A stretch of 12,666 nt of DNA, taken from positions 1-12,666 of the forward strand of contig JBFIDG010000049.1 in assembly GCA_041581335.1 (NCBI GenBank), given 5' to 3'. Position 1 is the first letter of the stretch; the number at the start of each line of letters is the position of its first letter. Made by a program: the position numbers and the translations under genes. Of the stretch, positions 1 to 6,331 are shown one piece after another. Origin of the DNA: JBFGSX01 sp041581335 (GTDB lineage: Archaea; Thermoplasmatota; E2; JACPAO01; JAHFTW01). The notes under the pieces were generated by a model, which was given only the letters and a program-made list of their open reading frames with translations, was not told the DNA's origin and did not search any database.

Positions 1-143
1 GCCAACGCGGCCTCAGCGAGCAGGACGCCGTGAACCTCATCGTGAACGGCTTCTGCAAGGAAGTCTTCCGCGAGCTCCCCATGGAGTTCGCGGTGGAGGC
101 CCAGAACCTGCTGAACGTGAAGTTGGAAGGCGCAGTCGGCTGA
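1..143 (+). CDS. sufB: SufB, Fe-S cluster scaffold subunit (3' end only)
   Basis: Only the last 46 codons are present, read from base 3 to the TGA at 141-143. The peptide begins QRGLSEQDAV, continues NLIVNGFCKEVFRELPMEFAVE and ends EGAVG. This is the typical C-terminus of SufB/SufD-family proteins: the R-G-L-S-x-x-D-A motif, then an I-V-N-G-F helix and the R-E-L-P-M-E segment. SufB carries the nascent cluster in the SufB-SufC-SufD scaffold. The next gene is sufC, 12 bases downstream, followed by sufD, so this is the upstream member of the suf operon. SufB is preferred over SufD because a separate complete sufD lies downstream. The gene start and the rest of the protein lie outside the window. 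Confidence 0.93.
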   Translation, partial: QRGLSEQDAVNLIVNGFCKEVFRELPMEFAVEAQNLLNVKLEGAVG

Positions 144-155
144 ACCGGAGAACCC

Positions 156-892
<737 letters not shown>

Positions 893-896
<4 letters not shown>

Positions 897-2170
897 GCCA
901 AGAGACCATGGACCTGTGGGACGCCGCCACCGAGCTGCCGGATGCGCCAGCCTGGCTGACGGAGCTTCGTGCCACAGCCCTGGCCAAGTTCCGCACCGTC
1001 GGCTGGCCCTCCAAGAAGCACCCGGCCTACCACTACAGCGACCTGTCCGGCCTCGAGGCCGGCGCGCCGCTCGCCGAGCCGGGCAGCGTGACCGAGGAGC
1101 AGCTCAAGCCGTTCCTGACGGGTGACGAGCTGGCCCGCATCGTCTTCGTCGATGGCTGCTTCGACGCTGGCCTCAGCCACCTCCCCGCGGTGGACGGCCT
1201 TGTCATGGGCCCCATGTCGGCCGGCTTCGAGTTCGAGCAGACCAAGCATCACTTCACCAGCCTCGCCGCCAGCGAGGACCCCATCGAACTGCTGCACGGA
1301 GCGACCTGGCAGGACGGCGCGTTCATCCTTGCAAAGAAGCCCATCGATGGCACGTTGCACATCATGTGCGTCAACACGGGCGCACCCGGCATGCGCAGCC
1401 TGCACCACGCGCTCATCGCGGACCAGAACGCTTCGATGCGCGTCGTCGAGAGCCACGTGCACGTTGCCGACAACGAGGCCACGACCCTCAGTTTCGCCGT
1501 GCTGGTGGGCGGCATCAACGCCCAGATCGAGCACGTCAAGGTGCAGAAGGAGGACCGCCGCGCCCGCCACGTGGCGAGCCAGCGCAACCTCATCCTCCGC
1601 GATGGCCGCATCAAGTCGGCCATCATCGACATCGGGGGCACCCAGGCCCGCCAGGCCACCACGGCGCAGCTTCTGCAAGAGGGCGCTGAGGTCGACCTGC
1701 AAGGCGTTTTCTTCGGCCAACGCGACCAGCGCACCGATGTCTGGACCCGCGTCGACCACCTGGTGCCCCACTGCCGCAGCAACGAGCTGTTCAAGGGCAT
1801 CATGGACGACAAGGCCCGTGGCGCGTTCACCGGTCTCGTCAAGGTCCACGCCGGCGCCCACCACACCGAATCCGAGCAGGAGAACCGCAACCTCCTGCTG
1901 AGCCGGGAGGCGCACATCGACACCTCGCCGCAGCTCGAGATCGACAACGACGACGTGAAGTGCAGCCACGGCAGCACCATCGGCCAACTCGAAGAAGAGC
2001 AGCTGTTCTTCCTGCGCGCCCGCGGCATCAGCGCAGACCGCGCCCGCATGATGCTGACCCGCGCCTTCGCCTCCGAGGTGCTGGAGTCCATGGAGAATGT
2101 CCCCATCCGGCAACTCCTTGACCGCTACCTGCACGTCTGGTTCATCAAGCATCAGGAGCACCTGGCATGA
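893..2170 (+). CDS. sufD: SufD, Fe-S cluster assembly scaffold subunit
   Basis: This 425-residue protein is of the SufB/SufD family, near the usual SufD length. The C-terminal half carries the family core: a segment rich in short beta strands, then KCSHGSTIGQLEEEQLFFLRARGIS. C357 and H359 sit in that motif. H359 corresponds to the SufD histidine (H360 in E. coli) implicated in cluster formation at the SufB-SufD interface. The tail RAFASEVLESM followed by PIRQLLD replaces the SufB-type ending. SufD pairs with SufB and SufC in the cytosolic SufBC2D complex. Position between sufC and sufS, with four-base overlaps on both sides, supports the call. No clear Shine-Dalgarno precedes the start, so translation is probably coupled to sufC. 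Confidence 0.96.
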
Positions 2171-3393
2171 CCGGCTACGACGTCGCCTCCATCCGCGCCG
2201 ATTTCCCGACACTCCATCAGGACATCCACGGCAAGCCCCTGGTGTACCTGGACAATGCGGCGACGACGCAGAAACCCCAGCAAGTGCTGGACGTCCTGCG
2301 CCACTACTACGAGATGGACAACGCCAACATCCACCGCGGCGTCCACGAACTCTCCATGCGGGCCACAGCCTCTTACGAGGCTGCTCGCGACACCATGCGC
2401 GACTTCTTGGGCGCCAAGCACAGCAAGGAGTGCATCTTCGTGCGTGGCACCACGGAGGCCATCAATCTGGTCGCCCATTCCTTCGTCCGCCCGCGCCTCA
2501 AGGCCGGCGACGAGATCCTCGTGACGACGATGGAGCACCACAGCAACATCGTGCCGTGGCAGCTCATCGCCGAAGAGGTCGGCGCCCATGTGCGCGCCGT
2601 GCCGATCAACGACGCGGGTGAGCTGGACATGACCGCGTTCGAGGCCATGATCGGCCCCCAGACGAAGTTCATCAGCGTCGTCCATGTCAGCAACGCGCTG
2701 GGCACCGTCAATCCGGTCAAGGACATCGTCGCCTTGGCGCACAAGCACGGCGTGCCGGTCCTGCTCGACGGTGCACAAGCTGCCCCGCACATCCCCATCG
2801 ATGTGCAGGAATTGGGCTGCGACTTCTACGCCATCAGCGGCCACAAGATGTACGGCCCCACCGGCATCGGCGTGCTGTGGGGCAAGGAGGAGCACCTCAA
2901 CGCCATGGTCCCGTACCAGGGTGGTGGCGAGATGATCGCCAGCGTCTCGTTCGACAAGACCACGTACAACGAGCTGCCCCACAAGTTCGAGGCCGGCACC
3001 CCTAACATCGCCGGCACCATCGGCCTCGGCGCCGCGGCCAAGTACCTCATGGCCCTCGGCCTCGACAAGGTCGCGGCGCACGAGCACGCGCTGCTCGAGT
3101 ATGCGACGCAGCAGGTCAAGGACCTGCCCGGCATCCGCATCGTCGGCACCGCCGCGGACAAGGCCAGCGTCCTCAGTTTCACCATCGACGGCATCCACCC
3201 TCACGACGTCGGCAGCCTGCTCGACCACGAAGGGGTCGCCATCCGCACGGGCCACCACTGCGCGCAGCCCGTCATGGAGCGCTTCCAGGTGCCTGCCACG
3301 AACCGCGCCAGCTTCGGCCTCTACAACACCATGGAAGAGGTCGATGCCTTGGTCGCGGCGATCAAGACCACCATCGAGGTGTTTGCCGCATGA
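2167..3393 (+). CDS. sufS: SufS, PLP-dependent group II cysteine desulfurase
   Basis: This 408-residue class V aminotransferase-fold enzyme removes sulfur from L-cysteine, giving alanine and a protein persulfide. Visible landmarks are YLDNAATTQKP near residue 30, NIHRGVHELS, the PLP-contacting TTMEHHSNIVPWQ, the Schiff-base lysine in SGHKMYGPTG (K227), FEAGTPNIAG, and the catalytic cysteine in RTGHHCAQPVMERF (C365). Both residues align with E. coli SufS K226 and C364. The RTGHHC context is that of SufS rather than NifS/IscS. AGGAG at 2154-2158, eight bases before the ATG, supports the start, which overlaps the sufD stop. The sulfur acceptor is probably the SufU encoded next, because no sufE is present in the window. 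Confidence 0.97.
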   Translation: MTGYDVASIRADFPTLHQDIHGKPLVYLDNAATTQKPQQVLDVLRHYYEMDNANIHRGVHELSMRATASYEAARDTMRDFLGAKHSKECIFVRGTTEAINLVAHSFVRPRLKAGDEILVTTMEHHSNIVPWQLIAEEVGAHVRAVPINDAGELDMTAFEAMIGPQTKFISVVHVSNALGTVNPVKDIVALAHKHGVPVLLDGAQAAPHIPIDVQELGCDFYAISGHKMYGPTGIGVLWGKEEHLNAMVPYQGGGEMIASVSFDKTTYNELPHKFEAGTPNIAGTIGLGAAAKYLMALGLDKVAAHEHALLEYATQQVKDLPGIRIVGTAADKASVLSFTIDGIHPHDVGSLLDHEGVAIRTGHHCAQPVMERFQVPATNRASFGLYNTMEEVDALVAAIKTTIEVFAA

Positions 3394-3836
3394 ACCCGTT
3401 GATGAGGGAGCTCTACCAAGAGACCATCATGGGGCACAACAAGTCGCCCCACAACTTCCGCATCGTCGACGACGCCGACCTGCACGCCGCCGGCCACAAC
3501 CCCCTGTGCGGCGACAAGCTCGACGTCTACGTCAACCTTGAAGGCGAGACGATCCAAGAGGTCGCGTTCCACGGCGAAGGCTGCGCCATCAGCAAAGCCA
3601 GCGCCAGCATGATGACGGACGCCGTCAAGGGCATCTCCAAGGATGAAGCCCACACGATGTACGAGGAGTTCCACAAACTCGTCACCCGCGAAGGCGACGC
3701 GGACCTCGCCCGCCTGGGCAAACTGAAGGTCTTTGCAGGCGTCGGCGAGTTCCCGGCCCGCGTCAAGTGTGCGGCCCTGGCGTGGCGCACGCTCGTGGCG
3801 GCCCTCGAGCAGCAAGAGACCGCCTCCACGGAGTGA
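3390..3836 (+). CDS. sufU: SufU, zinc-type sulfur relay/scaffold protein partner of SufS
   Basis: This 148-residue protein is of the NifU-N/IscU fold. The metal-site residues are all present: C40 and D42 in NPLCGD, C65 in GEGCAISKASASMM, and C127 in RVKCAALAW. They match Bacillus subtilis SufU C41, D43, C66 and C128 almost position for position. The spacing between the second and third cysteines (62 residues) includes the roughly 18-residue insertion that separates SufU from IscU. Lysine K126 stands where IscU has histidine, also as in SufU. In characterised systems SufU binds zinc and takes sulfur from SufS. GAGGTG at 3376-3381 and the ATGA overlap with sufS fix the start; an in-frame ATG four codons later is a less likely alternative. 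Confidence 0.96.
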   Translation: MNPLMRELYQETIMGHNKSPHNFRIVDDADLHAAGHNPLCGDKLDVYVNLEGETIQEVAFHGEGCAISKASASMMTDAVKGISKDEAHTMYEEFHKLVTREGDADLARLGKLKVFAGVGEFPARVKCAALAWRTLVAALEQQETASTE

Positions 3837-3838
3837 CC

Positions 3839-4390
3839 ATGGCCAAACAAGTCCTCCTGAGCCGTGACGTCGCTGCGACCCTCATCCCTGAGGGCGAGCT
3901 CATCACGTTGCCTGCCGGCATGGATGTGGTCATCCACCAGACCCTGGGCGGCAACTACACCGTGCAGGCCGGTGACGGGCGCAAGTACCGTATCGACGGC
4001 CACGACGCGGACGCCTTGGGTGAGGAACCCACGGTGCACGCCGAGGAAGAGGCAGACGAGCAGCCCCTGGAGCCCGCGGCCGCCGAGAAGAAAGCGTGGG
4101 AACTCCTGAAGAAGGTCCACGACCCCGAGATCCCCGTCAACGTCGTCGACCTTGGGCTCGTCTACACGGTCAAGATGCACAAGCGCGGCGACGGCCTGCT
4201 CCTCGCGGAGGTCCGCATGAGCCTGACCGCCCCCGGCTGCGGCATGGGCGACGTGCTGCTGCGCGACGTGGAGCGCGAACTGCGCCGCATCCCCGGCGTC
4301 GACACGGTCGATGCCCAGATCACCTTCAACCCTGTCTGGAACCCGGCAATGATGTCGATGGCGGCCAAGTTGAAGCTTGGCTTGCTGTAA
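3839..4390 (+). CDS. sufT: SufT, long-form DUF59/MIP18-family Fe-S maturation factor
   Basis: This 183-residue protein has two parts. Residues 1-65 form the N-terminal domain particular to long SufT proteins, with LPAGMDVVIHQTLGGNYTV and the motif IDGHDADALG. An acidic linker follows, and from about residue 85 there is a DUF59/MIP18 domain with DPEIPVNVVDLGLVY (95-109), TAPGCGMGDVL with the conserved C134, and the ending FNPVWNPAMMS. DUF59 proteins help deliver or mature Fe-S clusters; the exact step is not evident from sequence. The ATG at 3839, two bases after the sufU stop and preceded by GGAG (3830-3833), is preferred. An upstream in-frame ATG at 3767 would add 24 residues lying wholly inside sufU. 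The gene closes the operon, and its stop sits in the loop of a hairpin. Confidence 0.93.
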   Translation: MAKQVLLSRDVAATLIPEGELITLPAGMDVVIHQTLGGNYTVQAGDGRKYRIDGHDADALGEEPTVHAEEEADEQPLEPAAAEKKAWELLKKVHDPEIPVNVVDLGLVYTVKMHKRGDGLLLAEVRMSLTAPGCGMGDVLLRDVERELRRIPGVDTVDAQITFNPVWNPAMMSMAAKLKLGLL

Positions 4391-4401
4391 GCAAGGCAAG
4401 C
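4375..4401 (+). terminator. Hairpin spanning the sufT stop codon
   Basis: GCTTGGCTTGC at 4375-4385 and GCAAGGCAAGC at 4391-4401 are inverted repeats matching at 10 of 11 positions, with one central G-G mismatch. The five-base loop TGTAA contains the sufT stop. No T-tract follows, so it is not a classic intrinsic terminator. It may be an mRNA 3'-end or processing structure at the end of the suf operon. The pairing is seen in the sequence; the function is inferred. Confidence 0.45.
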
Positions 4402-4420
4402 GAAACGGACGCCAGCGACA

Positions 4421-4436
4421 GCGAACGAAGTGAGCG
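4421..4436. repeat. GCGAACGAAGTGAGCG repeat-like motif
   Basis: The 16-base motif follows a tandem CAGCGA CAGCGA (4413-4424, overlapping its first bases) and lies between the two post-sufT hairpins. Similar agcgaacgaagtgagcg strings recur in the intergenic DNA of many genomes in my recollection, so it may belong to a dispersed repeat. Only one copy was noticed in this window, so the repeat status is inference. Confidence 0.25.
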
Positions 4437-4438
4437 GA

Positions 4439-4468
4439 CCTACGTGTTCTGCTTGCAGGACACGTAGG
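4439..4468 (+). terminator. Strong 14-bp hairpin downstream of sufT
   Basis: The arms CCTACGTGT (4439-4447) and ACACGTAGG (4460-4468) are perfect inverted repeats. Pairing continues inward through one T-G wobble and CTGC/GCAG to a TT turn, giving 14 pairs in 30 bases. As RNA the tip reads G-CUUG-C, the form of the stable CUUG tetraloop. No T-run follows. It is a plausible transcription end or RNA-stability element for the suf mRNA, or part of a palindromic intergenic repeat. The symmetry means it would work on either strand. Confidence 0.5.
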
Positions 4469-4650
4469 GGAGCATGGCTGCAAACCTTAGGTCGGGCCTT
4501 CTCTGAAGCCCGGGCGGCGGTGATTCCGCCGGTGGGACCCGGGCGGCCAACATGCGGCGCTGGCGGCACGGGCGGGAGCTGCCCGCTGGGCACCAGGGCC
4601 CGTCGAGCCCTTGCGTTGCCTGCATCAACTGCATGACCCCACCAGGTTCG
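4469..4650. other. GC-rich non-coding stretch with several possible stem-loops
   Basis: No convincing gene is seen between the sufT hairpins and the next promoter-like box. Possible stems are GGGCCTTC/GAAGCCC (4494-4501 with 4505-4511, one bulge), GGCGG/CCGCC around TGATT (4516-4530) enclosed by two CCCGGG copies (4509-4514, 4538-4543), and TGCCC/GGGCA (4580-4592) nested in ACGGGC/GCCCGT (4568-4603). It could be a structured leader or a small RNA, but DNA this GC-rich forms such stems easily by chance. It matches no RNA family I recognise; no tRNA, RNase P or SRP signature was found. Confidence 0.3.
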
Positions 4651-4657
4651 TAAAATA
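4651..4657 (+). promoter_or_regulatory. A/T promoter box upstream of the lipoprotein gene
   Basis: TAAAATA is the most A/T-rich spot in a very GC-rich gap. It is centred about 25 bases before the ATG at 4679, the distance of an archaeal TATA box from a leaderless start. Read instead as a bacterial -10 box it would give a leader of roughly 17 bases, but no good -35 hexamer is found at 16-18 bases. The box is seen; its type is inferred. Confidence 0.4.
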
Positions 4658-4678
4658 CAGGGAAGCAGACGTTTCGGC

Positions 4679-5296
4679 ATGCGCTGGAGCATCCTCGCCA
4701 TCTGTGTCCTGCTTGCCGGTTGTTCATCCCCGAGTTCCGAACCGGTCGCCGGATCCGACGCCGGCGCGGCGGATCGCGACCCCATGGCAGACCTGAGTCA
4801 GGGTGGGGTCGCGGCGACACCGCCTCCGCGGTCCGAGGTGCTGATGACGGACGATATCATGGTGACCGGGAGCCTCAGCACCGGTGTCGAGCTGTCGCCA
4901 TGGCTCATGGGCTACCGCCAAGAGATCCTCATCCCGAGAGCGGCCGACTTCACCGGCCTCTACCTTGAGATCTACTGGGGACCCCAGGCGGGCGGCATCG
5001 CGGGCGGCAAGGCGGGTTTCTGGGCCCAGGACCTGCCCGAGGATCCCCGCGGAGCCAAGACCCTCGGCGTCGCGGTCGCTGCCGGCGGAGAATCAGGGGC
5101 GGTCTGGGTGGATGCGGAGACCTTGGCGAGCGCCGACGACCTGCAGTTCACGGTCGCGGCGGCCGATGGCCCCGACCATGCTGTGCAGGGCACCGCGAGC
5201 ATCGCGGCCACGGCGTTCTTCGGGGGCCTGCCGCCGGAGGAGTACACGGCGCTCGAAGCCACGGCCTCGCCGCCAGGCCCCCAAGGCAACCCTTAG
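4679..5296 (+). CDS. Putative lipoprotein of unknown function
   Basis: This is a 205-residue exported protein. It has a short signal peptide (MRWSILAICVLL) ending in a lipobox LAGC with the lipidated cysteine at residue 15. A Ser/Gly/Ala/Asp-rich tether of about 35 residues follows. The rest (roughly 55-190) alternates hydrophobic and small residues, with TGLYLEIYWGPQAGG, KAGFWAQDLPEDPRGAKTLGVAV and DDLQFTVAAADGPDHAV, which suggests a beta-rich extracytoplasmic domain. I do not recognise a family, and no catalytic motif is evident. The start is the only good one, preceded by an A/T promoter box; GGAAG at 4661-4665 is too far away to be a strong ribosome site. The SufU-like gene follows after 23 bases, so they may be cotranscribed. 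Confidence 0.8.
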   Translation: MRWSILAICVLLAGCSSPSSEPVAGSDAGAADRDPMADLSQGGVAATPPPRSEVLMTDDIMVTGSLSTGVELSPWLMGYRQEILIPRAADFTGLYLEIYWGPQAGGIAGGKAGFWAQDLPEDPRGAKTLGVAVAAGGESGAVWVDAETLASADDLQFTVAAADGPDHAVQGTASIAATAFFGGLPPEEYTALEATASPPGPQGNP

Positions 5297-5319
5297 GCTC
5301 CCTCCGCGCTGGCCGCCAT

Positions 5320-5670
5320 GTGGCCTACCCGGAAGCCCTCTTGGACCATTACCGTGCGCCACGCCACCGCGGCGCGCTGGAGGGCCTGTCGGGCGAGGCA
5401 CGCAATCCGTTGTGTGGCGATGCGATCACGATGCACGTGCAGGTCGTCGACGGCAAGTGCGCAGCGGTCGGCTTCGAGGGCGTGGGTTGTGCCATCAGCC
5501 TCGGGACTGCGGACATGCTGGCGGAGTATCTGATCGGCCGGCAGGTCAAGGATGCCCGTTTCGACCTGGCGGCCATCGAGGCCATGATCGGCATGACGGT
5601 CGTAGAGGGCCGGCGCCGCTGTGCGACGCTGCCTGCCGAGGCCTTGGCGGTTGCCTTGGGCATAGATTGA
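5320..5670 (+). CDS. Compact SufU/IscU-like Fe-S scaffold paralogue
   Basis: This 116-residue protein has the NifU-N/IscU fold. Ligand residues are C32 and D34 in NPLCGD, C57 in GVGCAISLGTADML and C101 in RRRCATLP, with an extra C47. The second and third cysteines are 44 residues apart, as in IscU (43) and not as in the operon's SufU (62), so the SufU-specific insertion is missing. It also lacks the LPPVK motif of IscU, and R100 stands where IscU has histidine and SufU has lysine. The local sequence (CAIS, RxxCATL) still resembles SufU. It probably handles sulfur, zinc or a nascent cluster, but its partner is unknown. The start is GTG at 5320; an overlapping ATG at 5318 is in another frame. 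No Shine-Dalgarno is seen. Confidence 0.88.
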   Translation: MAYPEALLDHYRAPRHRGALEGLSGEARNPLCGDAITMHVQVVDGKCAAVGFEGVGCAISLGTADMLAEYLIGRQVKDARFDLAAIEAMIGMTVVEGRRRCATLPAEALAVALGID

Positions 5671-5721
5671 GCCGCCCCAAGTCATGGAAAACGCCAAGTC
5701 GTCCATTGCAGGATTGCTGGC

Positions 5722-6066
5722 ATGCGTTTCGCCTTCCTCGCCGCGGCGATCCTCTTGTCCCTGGCGGGCTGCATCGAGGAGCGGGAGACCCCGGGCTCGG
5801 GCCAGCCAGAAGGGCCGATGACCCATGAGGTCGACATTCGAGGCTTCGCCTTCGAGCCCAAGACCTTGGACGTGCAGGTCGGGGACACCGTGCGCTGGAC
5901 GAACGCGGACGGCGCGGCGCACACGGTGAGCGCCGAGGAGTATGTCTTCGAATCGGGGAGCCTCGCCGGCGGGATGTCGTTCTCATTCACGTTCGAGGCC
6001 GCCGGCACGTTCGGCTACCGTTGCGACATCCATCCTAGCATGACGGGCTACGTCATCGTCACTTGA
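5722..6066 (+). CDS. Lipid-anchored blue-copper protein (cupredoxin, amicyanin/halocyanin-like)
   Basis: This 114-residue precursor has a signal peptide and lipobox SLAGC (cysteine 17), a short Glu/Gly/Pro tether, and then one plastocyanin-type domain from about residue 33. The type 1 copper ligands are visible: H67 in AAHTVSA, then C101, H104 and M107 in YRCDIHPSMTGYV. The loop spacing C-x2-H-x2-M is that of amicyanin, shorter than the C-x2-H-x4-M of plastocyanin. Such proteins carry single electrons outside the membrane in respiratory chains; the partner cannot be read from this window. AGGA at 5710-5713 with an eight-base spacer supports the ATG at 5722. It lies 51 bases after the SufU-like gene, in the same direction. 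There is no obvious functional link to its neighbours beyond metal chemistry. Confidence 0.92.
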   Translation: MRFAFLAAAILLSLAGCIEERETPGSGQPEGPMTHEVDIRGFAFEPKTLDVQVGDTVRWTNADGAAHTVSAEEYVFESGSLAGGMSFSFTFEAAGTFGYRCDIHPSMTGYVIVT

Positions 6067-6208
6067 TGCGTAGCGAGCCGCAGCGTGGCCGGCCGTATCC
6101 ATAGGAAGAGCAGGGAGGTCGGTAGATGCAAACAACGGCCGCCATGGCCATGGTTGGCGTGTTGCCCGCGACGTTTCCCCTGATAGACCGGCATAGGCTT
6201 GATATGTT

Positions 6209-6225
6209 CAGGTCGCAGGGACCTG
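6209..6225. promoter_or_regulatory. Operator-like inverted repeat
   Basis: CAGGTC (6209-6214) and GACCTG (6220-6225) are perfect inverted repeats separated by GCAGG. The 17-base palindrome lies three bases after an A/T patch (TTGATATG, 6199-6206) and about 107 bases before the carboxylase start. This is the shape of a dimeric repressor site, but no regulator gene is visible nearby. The symmetry is seen; the function is inferred. Confidence 0.2.
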
Positions 6226-6312
6226 TCTGGCCACCCCTACGGCAACAAGTGTTAGCCACCCCTTCACTTCACGTCGAACGCCGTGATTTCCGTCCGGTAG
6301 CCTCAAGTATCG

Positions 6313-6319
6313 GTTTATT
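6313..6319 (+). promoter_or_regulatory. A/T box just before the carboxylase start
   Basis: GTTTATT is the nearest A/T-rich element to the ATG at 6332 and ends 12 bases before it. That is too close for an archaeal TATA box serving a start at 6332, but it would suit a bacterial -10 element with a very short leader. The TTGATATG at 6199-6206 is the alternative promoter. No Shine-Dalgarno precedes the ATG. Confidence 0.25.
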
Positions 6320-6331
6320 CGACCCGGACCC

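Larger units (their letters stand above)
6067..6331. other. Intergenic region before the carboxylase gene
   Basis: This 265-bp gap contains no convincing gene. An open frame from an ATG at 6126 runs out of frame into the carboxylase and looks like non-coding composition. Visible elements are a tandem CCATGG CCATGG (6142-6153), an A/T patch TTGATATG (6199-6206), the inverted repeat CAGGTC/GACCTG (6209-6225) and TTTATT close to the next start. It is somewhat less GC-rich than the coding DNA, as expected for a promoter region. Confidence 0.5.

Noticed and set aside
2152..3258. Long - strand frame opposite sufS.
   Set aside because: sufS is intact with its lysine and cysteine in place. The antisense peptide shows no motif.
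3767..3838. A 24-residue N-terminal extension of SufT from an upstream ATG.
   Set aside because: It lies entirely inside sufU, has no family resemblance, and the ATG at 3839 has a good GGAG site and matches the usual SufT start.
4430..4636. 68-codon + strand frame in the gap after sufT.
   Set aside because: It overlaps the strong hairpin, has no ribosome site, and shows an Arg/Gly/Pro/Ala mix expected of GC-rich non-coding DNA.
5318..5533. ATG at 5318 as the start of the SufU-like gene.
   Set aside because: It is in a different frame from the conserved NPLCGD and GCAIS motifs; only GTG at 5320 opens the right frame.
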